DNA from: Herbidospora solisilvae
Lineage (GTDB): Bacteria > Actinomycetota > Actinomycetes > Streptosporangiales > Streptosporangiaceae
Reading direction: 5' to 3'
NCBI RefSeq assembly: GCF_009901565.1
Contig: NZ_WXEW01000004.1
Coordinates: 496,001 to 560,000 of the forward strand
Length of the DNA: 64,000 nt
This document shows, piece by piece, positions 10,656-19,988 of the stretch. The notes beneath the pieces are model-generated. The model saw nothing but the letters and a program-made list of their open reading frames with translations. It searched no databases and was not told where the DNA came from. The translations under genes were made by a program, and so were the position numbers. Numbering within the stretch: the first letter of the stretch is position 1; every line of letters begins with the position of its first letter.

Positions 10656-11426
10656 TCAGGTGATCAGGATTCCACCGTCCACCGGGAGCACCGCCCCGGT
10701 CACGTACGATCCGGCGTCCGAAGCCAGGAAGATCGCCGCGCAGACCAGTTCCTCGGCCTCCCCCACCCGCCCGGCGGGCACCCGCAGCGCCAGCGCCTTG
10801 TCCAGGTAGCCCTCCGGGTACTGCGACGTCATCTCCGAGGCGAAGAACCCCGGTTCGAGGCAGTTGACCCGGATGCCCCGGCGGCCGGTCCACTGCTGCG
10901 CCAGGTCCCGGGTCAGCCCGGTCAGCGCCGCCTTGGACGCCGAGTAGGCCGCCTGCGGCAACCCCCCGGTCGTCTCGCCCAGGATGCTGCCGATGTTCAC
11001 GATCGAGGAGCCGGGCCGCATCACCCGGGCACAGGCCTGCGCCATGTGGAAGGCCCCGTTGAGGTTGACGTCGACGACCGCGCGGAACTCCTCGGCCGTC
11101 TCCTTGAGCGCGGGCACGGCGGTGCCGACCCCGGCGTTGTTGATCAGGATGTCGACGCCGCCCAGCTCGGCGACCGCCGCCGACACCAGCGCCGCGCAGT
11201 CGTCGGGCGAGGTCACGTCGGTGGCCACGGCGACACAACGGCGGCCGGTCTCCTCGACCAGCCGCCGTGTCTGCTCCAGCCGTTCGGCCCGCCGCGCGCC
11301 GATGGCGACGTCGGCCCCGGCCTCGGCCAGGCCCCGGGCGAAGGCCACGCCCAGGCCCGACGAGGCCCCCGTGACGACCGCGACCTTCCCGTTCAGACGA
11401 AAACGTTCGAGAATCACGGCCGCCAC
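10656..11426 (-). CDS. SDR-family oxidoreductase
   Basis: This classical short-chain dehydrogenase of 256 residues has the Rossmann motif TGASSGLG (about 20-27), NNAG (about 96), a catalytic Ser in IVNIGS and YSASK. It ends in a typical DGGILIT C-terminus. The ADVAIGARR stretch, with Arg after beta-2, suggests NADP preference. The GTG at 11426 is used, but the GTG three codons later is equally possible. The substrate cannot be told; related enzymes are annotated as 3-oxoacyl-ACP reductases or gluconate dehydrogenases. Confidence 0.9.
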   Translation of the reverse strand: MAAVILERFRLNGKVAVVTGASSGLGVAFARGLAEAGADVAIGARRAERLEQTRRLVEETGRRCVAVATDVTSPDDCAALVSAAVAELGGVDILINNAGVGTAVPALKETAEEFRAVVDVNLNGAFHMAQACARVMRPGSSIVNIGSILGETTGGLPQAAYSASKAALTGLTRDLAQQWTGRRGIRVNCLEPGFFASEMTSQYPEGYLDKALALRVPAGRVGEAEELVCAAIFLASDAGSYVTGAVLPVDGGILIT

Positions 11427-11442
11427 GATACCGAACCAAGTT

Positions 11443-13728
11443 CTAGAGGCCGTACTCCTTCACGATGTGCTCGTGGCGCTCGGCCTCGACGCCGACCTCG
11501 CGGGCCAGGTCGAGCCAGGCCAGCGGGTGGACCCACGTCTCGGTCACGTCGTCGAGCACGGCGTCGAGCTCGGTCGGGCTGGCGTCGGGCGGGATCGCGA
11601 TCCAGCCGAACACGCCCGGGAGCTGCTCGCCGGTGCCGGGGTGGGTGACCGTGTAGTTCTTGTCGGAGTAGACCCACATCGGCCAGCCGCGCTCGGCCAT
11701 CAGCTCGTCGAACTCCGACCACTCCTCGTCGGTCGGGGCGGCGCCGTCGAAGAACCAGCTCGTGTAGCCGCCCGGACGGAGCATCGTGACCCCGGCGAAC
11801 GGGATGACGAAGTTCTCCTTCTCCTCGTCGGACTCGGGCACCGGCTCCAGCGGGCGCGGGTCGATGACCACGACGTCGCCGGCGTTGTATTCCATGCCGC
11901 GCGGCTGCGGGATGGCGAGCCGGGCGGTGGCGGGGCCGGTGCGGACCGCGAGGACCTCGCGCTGGCTGCCGTCGGGCGCGGGGAGGATGGCGCGGATGAG
12001 GTGCCACTCCTCCTCGATCGGGCCCTCGGGCGACTGGATCGGCATGCCGAGCCGGGCCGCGCCCTTGCGGACGGTCACCCAGTCTTCGGCGGCGGTCGCC
12101 AGCACGATCACGCGCCAGATGTCCTCTTCCTCGCCCTCGACGTCGCCGTCGATGATCGGGCGGAGGATCTCGGCGGCGCGCACGTTGTCGCCGAGCTGCT
12201 GCACGGCGCCCGACCACAGGCGCAGCGACTCGAGGCCCGCGCCGCCCTTGGCGGCCTTCTCGGCCTCGTCGGCGGTCTCCTCCCAGCGCTCGCGCGCCCG
12301 GTGGAGGCGGGCCAGGGCCAGGTGGGAGGCGGGCGCCTTGAGGCGGGCCGCGAGGTCGTGGACACGTTCGTCCTGCCCCGCCTCGATGAGGAGGCCGGTC
12401 AGGTAGGCGATGTCTTCGGGGTCGGCCTGCGCCGGGTCGCCCTGGACGGCGGCCATCTGCCAGTAGACGTCGGCGCCGGTGGGCGCGTAGCCCAGGAAGC
12501 CGAGGGTGGTGGTGTGGCGGCGGGTCGCCTCGAGGTCTTTGCCCGACAGGGGCCACAACCAGCCGACCCAGCGCTCGGGGTCGGCGGTGCGGCCGTCGGC
12601 GGCGTCGAAGTAGGCGACCAGCTCGTCCTCGGGGCCGGGCGGGGGCAGCTCGACGGCGGCGTCGCACTCGGCGCGCAGCGCGGCGATCCGCTCGGCGACG
12701 CCCTCGGCCGACTTCAGCTCGCGCGAGGCGGCCTCGGCCAGGTCGGCGAGCAGCCGGGCCTGCCAGACGCCCTGGCGGCGCAGCGCCAGCCGGGCGCCGG
12801 TGAAGGCCAGGTCGACGCGGGCGCGCGGGGAGCCCATGGTCTCGAAGTAGCTCATCCACTGCCGGACGATCCGGCCGAGCTGCCAGGAGTTCTGGATGGC
12901 GTCCTGCTCCGACAGCCGGTGGACGACCTGCGCCCACTCGACCCAGTCGCGCGGGTGCTCGCCGACGACGTCGAGGTCGGGCAGCGACTCGACGGCGTGC
13001 TGGACCTGGCCGAGCTCGACCAGGATGCGGGAGTGCAGGATGCCCTCGCGCCGGGCCTTGGCCACCGGGTCGTCGGGCTTGAAGCCGTTGGCCGCGTGGA
13101 GCGCCTCAAGGGCGTCCTGCGCGCGGCCGGCGGCCAGCAGCGCCCGCGCCGACATGGCGGCGAGCTCCCAGGAGGCTTCGCGCCCGGCGCCGCGCAGGCG
13201 CTCGACGGCGGCCTCGGCGTAGGCGACGGCCTCGGCGGGCTTGCCGGCGTCGAGCAGGGCCAGCACATATTGGGTGGTGAGCCCGGAGAAGGCCAGCGAG
13301 TCGGGCCCCACGGTCTGCAGCGCGCGGCCCAGCGAGCCGAGCCGCTCGTCGGCGTAGCCGGGCCCGTCGGTGTTGGCCTGGGCGATCGCCAGCACCTCGA
13401 CGGCCCCGGGGGCCGCCGGGCAGTCGGCGACGTCACCGCGGGCGGCGAAGCTGACGAGCTCACGCGCGTCGTCGATGGCCACGGAGCCGTTCGCGCGGTC
13501 GCCGACGCGACCGATCAGGTGCCAGTAACGGGCGAACAGTTCGAGCCAGGGCTGCTCCATGCCCTCGGCCTGCTGCGCGATCGCCGGGGCCACGACGTCG
13601 AGCTGGCCGTAGCGGCCTTCGAGGGCCTGCGCGGGAACGTCGCCCAGCGCCATCGCCAGCCCGACATTTCCCGCCTCGTGCAGTTGCCGCTGGGTGCCGC
13701 CGACCCACGACCAGATGTCCACGTCCAT
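11443..13728 (-). CDS. Large alpha-helical (TPR-like) protein of unknown function
   Basis: This 761-residue cytosolic protein has no signal or membrane segment. The first ~560 residues are Ala-, Leu-, Glu- and Arg-rich helical repeats resembling tetratricopeptide repeats (for example YVLALLDAGKPAEAVAYAEAAVERL and ALLAAGRAQDALEALHAANG). The last ~200 residues are different: acidic, with a GMEYNAGDVVVIDPRPLEP segment and a WVYSDKNYTVTHPGTGE region suggesting a separate globular domain. No catalytic motif was recognised. It is unusually large for a stand-alone TPR protein in a housekeeping neighbourhood. A scaffold or interaction role is possible but not supported further. Confidence 0.75.
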   Translation of the reverse strand: MDVDIWSWVGGTQRQLHEAGNVGLAMALGDVPAQALEGRYGQLDVVAPAIAQQAEGMEQPWLELFARYWHLIGRVGDRANGSVAIDDARELVSFAARGDVADCPAAPGAVEVLAIAQANTDGPGYADERLGSLGRALQTVGPDSLAFSGLTTQYVLALLDAGKPAEAVAYAEAAVERLRGAGREASWELAAMSARALLAAGRAQDALEALHAANGFKPDDPVAKARREGILHSRILVELGQVQHAVESLPDLDVVGEHPRDWVEWAQVVHRLSEQDAIQNSWQLGRIVRQWMSYFETMGSPRARVDLAFTGARLALRRQGVWQARLLADLAEAASRELKSAEGVAERIAALRAECDAAVELPPPGPEDELVAYFDAADGRTADPERWVGWLWPLSGKDLEATRRHTTTLGFLGYAPTGADVYWQMAAVQGDPAQADPEDIAYLTGLLIEAGQDERVHDLAARLKAPASHLALARLHRARERWEETADEAEKAAKGGAGLESLRLWSGAVQQLGDNVRAAEILRPIIDGDVEGEEEDIWRVIVLATAAEDWVTVRKGAARLGMPIQSPEGPIEEEWHLIRAILPAPDGSQREVLAVRTGPATARLAIPQPRGMEYNAGDVVVIDPRPLEPVPESDEEKENFVIPFAGVTMLRPGGYTSWFFDGAAPTDEEWSEFDELMAERGWPMWVYSDKNYTVTHPGTGEQLPGVFGWIAIPPDASPTELDAVLDDVTETWVHPLAWLDLAREVGVEAERHEHIVKEYGL

Positions 13729-13786
13729 GGGCAGCCAGTCTGCCAGGTCAGCAGGGCTGCCCCAAACGTCCGCACGGCTCTGCGCA

Positions 13787-14521
13787 CTAATTCACGGTGG
13801 CCCGTGCCTCGCGCAGCAGTTCGCCCAGCTCGGCCGCCTCACCATCGGTGAGCACGTCGTATGCGGGCGCGACCAGCGCGTCGGTCAGCCGCTCGGCGTG
13901 CGCGCGCTTCGCCAGATCCTCCTCCGCGGGTACGGGATAGGGCTCCGGCCACGACAGAAACCTGGCCACCTCGGCAGTGCTCCGGTAGTCGAGCGGCGCG
14001 CCGGACTCGTCGCTGCCGACGATCGTGGCCATGAGGAGGTCGAGCCCCGCGGCGGCGACCGCGACGGCGTGCATGCCGCCCCGGTGCTCCCTGGCCACCT
14101 GGAGCGCGTGGGCGGCGCGTCCCGGGCCGTCGTCGGGGAGCGGCAGCGCCCGCCAGCCGGCGAACAGCGGCGCGGCCGCCGGGGAGGCCGCCACGGTGGC
14201 CTTGGTGAGCAGGTCGGCGAGCCGCCCGGCGCCGTCGAAGGCGAGGTTGCGGCGGCCCCAGTCGGCGCACGCGCCGGCGAACAGGACGGCGGCCTTCTCG
14301 GCTGGCAGCGACCGGCCGCCCTCCCACATGGCGCGCACGAAGCCGGGCTCGAAGAACGGCGCGGCGGCCAGCACCACATCGGGGTGGACCTCACCCAGGA
14401 CGCCGCAGCGACCCCGGAAGTACATCTCCCACCGGCCGAGCCCGTGCTCGTCGCAGAGGGCCTTGACCTCGCGGGAGATCATGAACCGGCCCCCGAGCGC
14501 GCCGATCGCCTTCTTGTACAT
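13787..14521 (-). CDS. SCO6745/SalK-family-like protein
   Basis: The 244-residue protein has a clear GGAGGCGG ribosome site before ATG 14521. The segment with GLGRWEMYFRGRCGVLGEVHPDVV and the following AAPFFEPGFVRAMWE is the pattern seen in the actinobacterial family named after Streptomyces SCO6745 (also called SalK-like), with no proven biochemistry. It is mostly alpha-helical and soluble. The family name rests on remembered similarity only. It is separate from dapF by 64 bases. Confidence 0.65.
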   Translation of the reverse strand: MYKKAIGALGGRFMISREVKALCDEHGLGRWEMYFRGRCGVLGEVHPDVVLAAAPFFEPGFVRAMWEGGRSLPAEKAAVLFAGACADWGRRNLAFDGAGRLADLLTKATVAASPAAAPLFAGWRALPLPDDGPGRAAHALQVAREHRGGMHAVAVAAAGLDLLMATIVGSDESGAPLDYRSTAEVARFLSWPEPYPVPAEEDLAKRAHAERLTDALVAPAYDVLTDGEAAELGELLREARATVN

Positions 14522-14585
14522 GTCCGCCTCCTGGGTCTACACAGCGCACCCAGCATGGAAGACAGAACAATATTCGGCAACCCGG

Positions 14586-15392
14586 TCAGCCGTGGTAGTC
14601 GCCCTCGGCCACCAGTTCGGCCGGCCCGGCCAGGTAGCTGGTCTCCCCGTCGAGGGTGATGGTGAGGGTGCCGCCGAGCACGCGTACGGACCAGACCCCC
14701 TCGTCCTCACCCGCCGCGTGGGCCGCGGCCACCGCCGTGGCCACCGCGCCGGTGCCGCAGGAGCGGGTCTCGCCGGAGCCGCGCTCGTAGACGCGCATCG
14801 AGACCGAGTGGTCGCCGATCGGGTTGATCAGCTCGATGTTGACACCGTCGGGGAAGGCGTTGCGGTCGAAAGACGGCTGGGCCGACAGGTCGAGCTCGGT
14901 GACCGGGTCGGTGATCACGCAGGCCAGGTGGGGGTTGCCCACGTTGATCCGCAGGCCCCGGTATTCGCGCCCGTTCAGGACCGTCCGGCTCTCGCCCGAG
15001 ACGACCGGCCGGCCCATGTCGACCCGCACGTCGCCGGACGCGCCGAGCCGCACTCTCCGGACCCCGGCGCGGGTCGCCACGCCGAACTCGCCCGGCTCAG
15101 CCAGACCGGCGTCGACCAGGTAGCGCGCGAACACCCGCACGCCGTTGCCGCACATCTCGGCCAGGCTGCCGTCGGCGTTGCGGTAATCCATGAACCACTC
15201 GGCCTCGGGTGCCTGGGACTCCACCTCGGGGACCAGCTTGGCCGGGACCACGTGGAGGACGCCGTCGCCGCCGATTCCGGCCCGGCGGTCGCAGATCCGC
15301 GCCACGAGCGACGCGGGGAGGTCGAGACGCCCCTCGGGGTCGGGAAGCAGGACGAAGTCGTTCTCGGTCCCATGACCCTTCACGAAGCGCAT
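14586..15392 (-). CDS. dapF: Diaminopimelate epimerase
   Basis: The 268-residue enzyme interconverts LL- and meso-diaminopimelate for lysine and peptidoglycan synthesis. Both catalytic cysteines are present: EMCGNGVR (Cys 81) and SCGTGAVA (Cys 212). The N-terminus FVKGHGTENDFV binds substrate. The start lies 13 bases inside the 3' end of miaA, so the pair is translationally coupled, an arrangement common in actinomycetes. Confidence 0.96.
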   Translation of the reverse strand: MRFVKGHGTENDFVLLPDPEGRLDLPASLVARICDRRAGIGGDGVLHVVPAKLVPEVESQAPEAEWFMDYRNADGSLAEMCGNGVRVFARYLVDAGLAEPGEFGVATRAGVRRVRLGASGDVRVDMGRPVVSGESRTVLNGREYRGLRINVGNPHLACVITDPVTELDLSAQPSFDRNAFPDGVNIELINPIGDHSVSMRVYERGSGETRSCGTGAVATAVAAAHAAGEDEGVWSVRVLGGTLTITLDGETSYLAGPAELVAEGDYHG

Positions 15393-16285
15393 GAGACAAC
15401 CTTAATCGCTTGAGCAGGCAGGTCCGGGGCGTCGTAGGGCAACCAGACCACCCGGGGATCGCGGCGGAACCACGACTCCTGGCGGCGCGCGAAGCGCCTG
15501 GTGGCCCGGACCGTCTCCTCGACGGCCTGTTCCTCGGTCCACTCGCCGTCGAGGTATTTGATCACCTGGGCGTATCCGAGCGCCCGCGAGGCGGTCGGGC
15601 CCATGCCGGCCTCGTGCAGTTTCCGCGTCTCTTCCACGAAACCGGCCGCCCACATGCGGTGAACCCGGAGCTCGATGCGCTCGTCGAGCACCGGCCGGGG
15701 GATGTTCAGCCCGATCTGCACCGATCGGTAGACCGACTCGTAGGACGGCATGGTGGCCGAGAACGGCCGTCCGGACAGCTCGATGACCTCCAGGGCGCGC
15801 ACCACCCGCCGCCCGTTGCTGGGCAGGATCGCGGCGGCGGCCACCGGGTCTTCGGCCTGGAGGCGGGCGTAGAGGGGCGCGACCCCCTTCTCGGCCAGTT
15901 CGGCTTCGAGCCTGGCCCGGATCACGCTGTCGGTGCCGGGGAACTCCAGGTCGTCGAGGATCGCCCGGACGTACAGGCCCGAGCCTCCGACGATCACCGG
16001 GGTGACGCCCCGGGCCAGCAGCCCGTCGATCAGGGGACGGGCGAGCCGCTGGTATTCGGCCACGCTCGCCGTCTGGCCGACGTCCCAGACGTCGAACAAA
16101 TGGTGGGTGACACCTTTTCGTTCGGGGATGGTCAACTTGGCCGTGCCGATGTCCATTCCTCGGTAAAGCTGCATGGAGTCGGCGTTCACCGCCTCGCCCC
16201 GGAGACGGATCGCCAATTCCACGGCTAGATCGGACTTTCCGGCCGCCGTGGGCCCCACGACGGCGATGACTGGTAGCTGCCCCAC
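15380..16285 (-). CDS. miaA: tRNA dimethylallyltransferase
   Basis: This enzyme prenylates A37 of tRNAs reading U-starting codons. The chosen GTG at 16285 gives 301 residues, close to the family norm, and places the P-loop GPTAAGKS at 11-18. Also visible are the NADSMQLYRGMDIGTAK substrate loop, VGGSGLYVRAI and RRFARRQESWFRRD. The open frame extends upstream to 16609, but that part lies opposite two small plus-strand genes and lacks family similarity. MiaB, acting on the same nucleotide, is encoded about 10 kb away with the accessory island in between. Confidence 0.95.
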   Translation of the reverse strand: MGQLPVIAVVGPTAAGKSDLAVELAIRLRGEAVNADSMQLYRGMDIGTAKLTIPERKGVTHHLFDVWDVGQTASVAEYQRLARPLIDGLLARGVTPVIVGGSGLYVRAILDDLEFPGTDSVIRARLEAELAEKGVAPLYARLQAEDPVAAAAILPSNGRRVVRALEVIELSGRPFSATMPSYESVYRSVQIGLNIPRPVLDERIELRVHRMWAAGFVEETRKLHEAGMGPTASRALGYAQVIKYLDGEWTEEQAVEETVRATRRFARRQESWFRRDPRVVWLPYDAPDLPAQAIKVVSCAS

Positions 16286-16361
16286 GCCATCCAGTGTCCC
16301 AAGCCCCCGGGTAAGAATGAGACGAGTGGCGCCCGTCAGCGTCACGATCGGGGGATACGAC

Positions 16362-16553
16362 ATGTCCATGTACGACAAGGCCAAGGACAAGCTCGGCGAA
16401 CACTCCGACAAGGTGGAGGACGCCGCCAAGAAGGGCGTGGACAAGGCCTCCGAGGCCGCCCGCCACAAGACCGGCGGCCGCCACGACGACAAGATCGACA
16501 AGGTCGCCGACAAGGCCAAGGACGCGGCCGACAAGATCGACGGCAAGCAGTAG
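16362..16553 (+). CDS. Small MT0933-type antitoxin-like protein
   Basis: This 63-residue, highly charged Lys/Asp/Ala protein is preceded by GGGGGA. Its repeated DKAKDKLGEHSDKVEDAAKKGVDKASE pattern and AADKIDGKQ end are typical of the mycobacterial Rv0909/MT0933 antitoxin family, and also resemble CsbD-like stress proteins. No toxin partner is adjacent. It has a close relative immediately downstream. Function as an antitoxin is inherited from the family name and is doubtful here. Confidence 0.8.
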   Translation: MSMYDKAKDKLGEHSDKVEDAAKKGVDKASEAARHKTGGRHDDKIDKVADKAKDAADKIDGKQ

Positions 16554-16564
16554 GGGGAACTCCG

Positions 16565-16825
16565 ATGTCGTTCTTCGACAAGGTCAGGGACATGTTCGGC
16601 GGACACCACACGCAGTCCGCCCCGACGACTCCTCGACCCCAGCGCATGCCCGGAACCGAGCAGGACGGCCTCCGTGACAAGGTGGAGGATTCCGTGAAGA
16701 GCGGCATCGACTCCGCCGCGCGGAAGGCCGACGAGATGACCAAGGGCAAGTACCGCGACCAGATCAACCGCACGGCCGGCTCCGCCAGGAACGCCGCCGA
16801 CAAGATCGACGGCAAGCAGGACTAG
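16565..16825 (+). CDS. Second MT0933-type antitoxin-like protein
   Basis: This 86-residue paralogue of the preceding gene follows it by 11 bases with its own GGGGGA site. It shares the DKVEDSVKSGIDSAARKADEMT core and the C-terminal NAADKIDGKQ, but has an inserted Pro/Thr-rich stretch (residues 16-33). The two genes probably arose by tandem duplication and are co-transcribed. No toxin-like ORF lies beside them. Confidence 0.8.
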   Translation: MSFFDKVRDMFGGHHTQSAPTTPRPQRMPGTEQDGLRDKVEDSVKSGIDSAARKADEMTKGKYRDQINRTAGSARNAADKIDGKQD

Positions 16826-16877
16826 GCTCCTCCGCCCCGCCCGCCTCTCGTGTCCGCGAGGGCGGGCGCGCGGCTGA

Positions 16878-17390
16878 TCAGAAGAGGGTCGGCGGCAGAT
16901 GGCCCTCCATGGTCAGCAGCCGGCGCTTCGACTCGACGCCCGCCCCGCCGGAGAACCCGCCCAGCCCGTCGCCCGCCACGACCCGGTGGCACGGCACGAT
17001 GATCGGGATCGGGTTGCTCCCCATGATCGACCCGATGGCCCGCGCCGGGATGCCCGTCTCGCGGGCCAGATCGCCATAGGTCACCGCCCGCCCGTAGGGC
17101 ACGCTCTCGAACAGCAGGCCCAGCACCCGGCGCTGCGTCGTGGACATCAGCCGCCAGTCGACCGGCACGGTGAACCGCGTCAGCTCGCCGGCGAAGTAGG
17201 CCGTGAGCTGACGGCCGACCTCGCCGGTCTCGGGTTCGCCCGGGTCGTCGGGGAACGGGCTCATCCGCTCGCGGACGCGGTCACGGAACTCCGGACCGTC
17301 GTCGAACGAGGTCGCCACCACCCCCACGGGGGTGACGGCCGCCACGACGAGCCCGACGTCGGTCGGCACCGACACGAATTGCAGCCCCAT
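16878..17390 (-). CDS. ogt: Methylated-DNA--protein-cysteine methyltransferase
   Basis: The 170-residue suicide repair protein removes O6-alkyl groups from guanine. The active-site motif VPCHRVV is present, followed by [10 protein letters not shown], and the helix-turn-helix [11 protein letters not shown]. The N-terminal ribonuclease-like domain spans about 1-80. It is single-domain, without an Ada regulatory part. Head-to-head with the RNase Z gene, 54 bases apart. Confidence 0.93.
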   Translation of the reverse strand: MGLQFVSVPTDVGLVVAAVTPVGVVATSFDDGPEFRDRVRERMSPFPDDPGEPETGEVGRQLTAYFAGELTRFTVPVDWRLMSTTQRRVLGLLFESVPYGRAVTYGDLARETGIPARAIGSIMGSNPIPIIVPCHRVVAGDGLGGFSGGAGVESKRRLLTMEGHLPPTLF

Positions 17391-17444
17391 TCACCCGACC
17401 CTAGCCCCCGTCGCCGACCGGACCGGACCTCCTACCATGAGGCG

Positions 17445-18362
17445 ATGTCCAACCGTGAGCTGATCGTCCTCGGCACGTCGAGTGCCGTGCCGACGCGGTC
17501 GCGCAACCACAACGGCTACTTCCTCCGCTGGGACGACCAGGGTTTCCTCTTCGACCCGGGCGAGGGCACCCAGCGGCAGATGCGGCTGGCCGGGGTCAGC
17601 GCCCACGACGTCACGACGATCTGCGTCACCCATTTCCACGGCGACCACTGCCTGGGCCTGCCCGGCGTGATCCAGCGCATCGCGCGCGACGGGGTGCCCC
17701 ACGAGGTGCGGGCGGTCTATCCGGCGAGCGGCGAGGCCTACTGGCGGCGGCTGCGCCACGCCACCGCCTTCGCCGACACCTCAATGATCATGCCCTGCCC
17801 GGTCGAGGGCGAGGTCGTCGCCCTGCCGTCTAGCAGCCTCACGCTGACCGCGCGGCCGCTGTCGCACCCGGTCGACGCCTACGGCTACCGCCTCGACGAG
17901 CCGTCGGGCCGCCGCATGATCCCCGCCGAGCTCGCCCGCCACGGCATCGGCGGCGCCCGGGTGGGCGAGCTCCAGCGGGAGGGCCGCCTGGGCGAGGTCA
18001 CCCTGGAGCAGGTCAGCGAACCCCGCCCGGGGCAGAGCATGGCCTTCGTGATGGACACCCGGCTGTGCGACAACGTGCACGCCCTGGCCGAGGGCGTCGA
18101 CCTGCTGGTCATCGAGTCGACGTTCCTGACGCCCGAATCGGCCCTGGCCCACGACTACGGGCATCTCACCGCCGCCCAGGCCGGGCAGGTCGCCGCCGAC
18201 GCGGGCGTACGGAAGCTGGTGCTGACCCACTTCTCCGAGCGCTACGGCCACGACGACGAGCGCCGCTTCGCCGACGAGGCCGCGAAGGCCTATTCGGGCG
18301 ACATCGTGGTGGCCCGCGACCTCATGCGCGTGCCAGTGCCCAGACGCGGCGGTCGGGGCTAG
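17445..18362 (+). CDS. rnz: Ribonuclease Z
   Basis: This 305-residue metallo-beta-lactamase-fold nuclease matures tRNA 3' ends. The zinc motif THFHGDH is at 62-68, with LGTSSAVPT at the N-terminus, [11 protein letters not shown], and the late TFLTPE / [10 protein letters not shown] and LTHFSERY metal-ligand blocks. The length matches short-form (ElaC-type) RNase Z. The ATG at 17445 sits after GAGGCG. It is the last core gene before the accessory island. Confidence 0.94.
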   Translation: MSNRELIVLGTSSAVPTRSRNHNGYFLRWDDQGFLFDPGEGTQRQMRLAGVSAHDVTTICVTHFHGDHCLGLPGVIQRIARDGVPHEVRAVYPASGEAYWRRLRHATAFADTSMIMPCPVEGEVVALPSSSLTLTARPLSHPVDAYGYRLDEPSGRRMIPAELARHGIGGARVGELQREGRLGEVTLEQVSEPRPGQSMAFVMDTRLCDNVHALAEGVDLLVIESTFLTPESALAHDYGHLTAAQAGQVAADAGVRKLVLTHFSERYGHDDERRFADEAAKAYSGDIVVARDLMRVPVPRRGGRG

Positions 18363-18443
18363 TGTGCCGCGTCTGAAGTTCGTCCGCTAAGTCTAGAACG
18401 GTGTTGTATGGCGCGGACGAGACGGCCCGAGCGGGATGCCACC

Positions 18444-18588
18444 GAGGTCGCTACCCGTCTGGGCGATGCCGATGATCGGCCGGCCGGCCGGGAGTTCCGT
18501 CGGAGTCAGCCCTGAGTTGAGAAAGCGTTCGAGATACAGCGCGTCATCTCCGGATAGCCCGTGTTGTCGCACCAGCCTGGTTGCGCAG
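18444..18588 (-). pseudogene. Decayed IlvD/Edd-family dehydratase fragment
   Basis: On the minus strand, three frames pieced together give [33 protein letters not shown] and [14 protein letters not shown]. In that order they match the N-terminus of sugar-acid/dihydroxyacid dehydratases (the WFDN..ALYLER...[21 protein letters not shown] pattern). At least two frameshifts separate the pieces and homology stops right after the GSDL. This is a remnant, not a gene. It marks the left border of the accessory island. Confidence 0.7.
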
Positions 18589-18617
18589 GTCGCTCGTGGC
18601 GCGCTCCGTCGACGGCC

Positions 18618-19988
18618 TCAGCCGCTCCTCACCGAGGCAGGCCCGTCTGATCCTGCCGGGTATTCGCCAATCGGCACCAGGTCCCTGGACCAAGCCGACA
18701 TGACCGGTGCGATGACCCGCCAGGCCTCTTCGGCCTCGTCGCCGCGGATGGACAGGGCGGCGTTGCCGTGCAGTACGTCCAGCAGCAGCCGGCCATAGGC
18801 GGGCAACTCGGGGGGCGCCGGCTGCGCGGCGAGAGTGAGCGGGGCGAGGCTACGGGTGCCGGCGCCGATGCCGGTCAGCGCCAGGGTCATGCTCTCCGGC
18901 TCCAGCCCGAACCGCAGCACGTTGGGCGCGGCTTCCTCTTCGAAGCCGAAGGGCAGGTGCGGTACGGGCCGGAAGCGTACTGCGACCTCTTTGCGGTCAT
19001 GGCCGAGCGCCTTGCCGGTGCGGAGCCGGAAGGTCGTCCCGGACCAGCGCCAGCTGTCGAGTTCCAGCTCCACCTCGGCGAAGGTCTCGGTACGGCGCTT
19101 CGGGTCCACGCCGTCCTCCTCGGCGTAGGCGGGAACGTCACGATCTCCGATGCGGCCGGCCAGATATCGGGCACGGCGGGTGCGGCGTACGACGTCGTCG
19201 TCCGTCATAAGGCGTATCGAGCGCAGCACGTCGATCTTCCGGTCGCGCAGGTCACGCTCACCGAGGCTGAACGGCGGCTCCATGGCAACGAGGCACAACA
19301 CCTGGAGCAGGTGGTTCTGCACCATGTCCTTGAGGGCCCCGGCGCCGTCGTAGTAGCCCGCCCGGCCCTCCAGGGCGAGGGTCTCGTTCCAGACAATCTC
19401 CACCTTGGCGATGTGCGCGCTGTTCCAGATGGGCTCTAGGACGCGGTTGGCCAACCGGCTGCCGAGGACGTTCTGGACGGTCGTCATGGCCAGGAAGTGG
19501 TCGACGCGGAACACCCCCTGCTCGGGCACGACCTCCGTCAACAGCCGGTTCAGCTCCACCGCGCTGTCGAAGTCTTCGCCGAACGGCTTCTCCAGCGCTA
19601 TCCGGCTGCCCGGCGGCAGGTTCGCGGCGCTCAGGGCGGTGACCGTGCCGGGGAAGATCGCCGGTGGGAGGGAGAGGTAGACGGCGACCGGTCCGTCACC
19701 GGCGACGATCGCGGCGAGGCCGGCGGGGTCGGTGGCGTCCACCCGCCGATACCGGGCGCAGTCGGCGATCGCCTTCCTGACCTCGCCGGGCTCCGCCCGG
19801 GCGTGCCGGTCGAGCTGGGCGGACGCCCAGCGGCGGAACTCCTCGACGGTCCAGTCCTGCTGGTCGGCACACGTCAGCTCGAACCGGTCGTCGAGGTGTC
19901 CGGCCGCGCGTAGGGCGGCCAGGGCCGGCAGCAGGTAGCGGGCGTTGAGATCGCCGGTGGCGCCGAGGATGAGCAGCCGGTTGATCAT
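18618..19988 (-). CDS. zwf: Glucose-6-phosphate dehydrogenase family protein (atypical)
   Basis: This 456-residue NADP-linked dehydrogenase-fold protein has GATGDLNARYLLPAL at the N-terminus and IALEKPFGEDF. RVDHFLAMTTVQNVLG stands in place of the usual RIDHYLGKE, and DMVQNHLLQVLCL carries the general-base His. The Gly-Lys-Glu after the catalytic Asp-His is replaced by Ala-Met-Thr, so a lysine known to contact substrate is missing. It overlaps the GH15 gene by four bases (ATGA). The likely role is oxidising glucose 6-phosphate made from sugar released by the GH15 enzyme, but activity or substrate may be altered. Confidence 0.85.
   Translation of the reverse strand: MINRLLILGATGDLNARYLLPALAALRAAGHLDDRFELTCADQQDWTVEEFRRWASAQLDRHARAEPGEVRKAIADCARYRRVDATDPAGLAAIVAGDGPVAVYLSLPPAIFPGTVTALSAANLPPGSRIALEKPFGEDFDSAVELNRLLTEVVPEQGVFRVDHFLAMTTVQNVLGSRLANRVLEPIWNSAHIAKVEIVWNETLALEGRAGYYDGAGALKDMVQNHLLQVLCLVAMEPPFSLGERDLRDRKIDVLRSIRLMTDDDVVRRTRRARYLAGRIGDRDVPAYAEEDGVDPKRRTETFAEVELELDSWRWSGTTFRLRTGKALGHDRKEVAVRFRPVPHLPFGFEEEAAPNVLRFGLEPESMTLALTGIGAGTRSLAPLTLAAQPAPPELPAYGRLLLDVLHGNAALSIRGDEAEEAWRVIAPVMSAWSRDLVPIGEYPAGSDGPASVRSG

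Noticed and set aside
16286-16609. Upstream extension of the miaA frame
   Set aside because: It lies opposite the small antitoxin-like gene and lacks MiaA similarity; the P-loop position fits the GTG at 16285.
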